Assembly (NCBI RefSeq): GCF_000710915.1
Contig: NZ_BAUA01000025.1
Location: forward strand, 1 to 42,803
Source: Nocardia brasiliensis IFM 10847
GTDB lineage: Bacteria > Actinomycetota > Actinomycetes > Mycobacteriales > Mycobacteriaceae
Direction: 5' to 3'
DNA length: 42,803 bases
Part shown: piece after piece, positions 42,521 to 42,803 of the stretch
Numbering within the stretch: the first letter of the stretch is position 1
Layout of the letters: the number at the start of each line of letters is the position of its first letter
The notes under the pieces: model-generated
Seen by the model: only the letters and a program-made list of their open reading frames with translations
The model's database searches: none
Told to the model about the DNA's origin: nothing
Made by a program: the position numbers and the translations under genes

Positions 42521-42803
42521 GTAGGGGGTTGGGGCAAGTTCGGTTGGGGTTTCTTGCGTTTGGGCTTGTTGGCTGGCTGCCGAAGGGTGACTTTCCCAGT
42601 GTGGTGTACCTGCCGCGGGAGTTACAGGGATGGTGCTGAGCGCGTCGTGTGCCGTACCCGGCTGTAGGCGCAGGTCAGGTGCGCGGGGTGGGGGTTCCGG
42701 CGTGGTCGTCTGGCTGTGGTTGCGTTTCGAGCGGCTTAGGAAAGAGAGGGGCGGTTGGGTAGCGGGCCGGTTGGTCTGTACCAAGCGACAGATAGGTTGG
42801 GGG
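42521..42803. other. Non-coding window end, G/T-biased
   Basis: These 283 bases contain no gene I can support. The top strand is strongly G/T-biased, with several GGGG runs near 42522-42550. The overlapping minus-strand open frame has a Pro/Thr/Ser-rich low-complexity translation and looks spurious. Confidence 0.5.

Noticed and set aside
42520..42803. G-quadruplex or minus-strand gene at the window end
   Set aside because: G-runs are separated by long loops (11-12 nt), and the minus-strand translation is Pro/Thr/Ser-rich filler; neither is convincing.

Overview
The window is high-GC actinobacterial DNA. Three things point to a mycolate-producing genus, most likely Nocardia: a DUF3556 membrane protein, a KatG that is nearly collinear with the mycobacterial enzyme, and a DnaE1-type polymerase. 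The genus is inferred from gene content; no rRNA or tRNA gene is present to confirm it.

Region 1 (1-9.9 kb) is a sugar locus. After a truncated DUF3556 gene and a PPOX-fold protein comes a secreted AA10 lytic polysaccharide monooxygenase (LPMO). It converges on a six-gene minus-strand operon: ROK repressor, lipoprotein binding protein, two permeases, GH4 glycosidase, BadF-type kinase. This is the gene order of the csnR-K operon of Streptomyces, which imports chitosan-derived glucosamine oligosaccharides. A GGAAAGTTTCC palindrome upstream of the ROK gene is a likely autoregulatory operator. No ABC ATPase is present, as expected for a transporter served by a shared MsiK-type ATPase elsewhere.

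Region 2 (9.9-25.7 kb) is mixed housekeeping and accessory content: a metallophosphoesterase, an ADP-ribosylglycohydrolase, katG with an upstream palindrome, a coupled msrB-msrA pair, a luciferase-like monooxygenase with an ArsR regulator, a diiron ferritin-like protein, a 3-hydroxyisobutyrate-dehydrogenase-like reductase, a DUF1059-type micro-protein, a secreted HExxH protein, a DMT exporter divergent from a CGNR zinc-finger protein (apparently both leaderless), YaeQ, an M20 peptidase lipoprotein and small exported or membrane proteins. katG and msrBA suggest a local oxidative-defence cluster.

Region 3 (25.7-34.8 kb) is the most notable: a compact class I lanthipeptide gene cluster. It holds a divergent ABC exporter, two tandem FxLD-type precursors with near-identical leaders but different Cys-rich cores (4 and 6 Cys), a 23-codon Cys-rich micro-ORF with a strong ribosome binding site, two tandem LanC cyclases with intact zinc sites, one full-length LanB dehydratase, and a convergent LuxR-type regulator whose receiver domain lacks the phospho-acceptor aspartate. 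No dedicated leader peptidase or LanFEG immunity pump is visible.

Region 4 (34.9-42.8 kb) holds a dnaE gene split by a one-base frameshift at an A5 run, a LysR regulator and an ECHDC3-like crotonase, a class I glutamine amidotransferase, a DUF6194 protein and a protein with two MerR-type DNA-binding domains. The last 283 bases hold no gene I can support.
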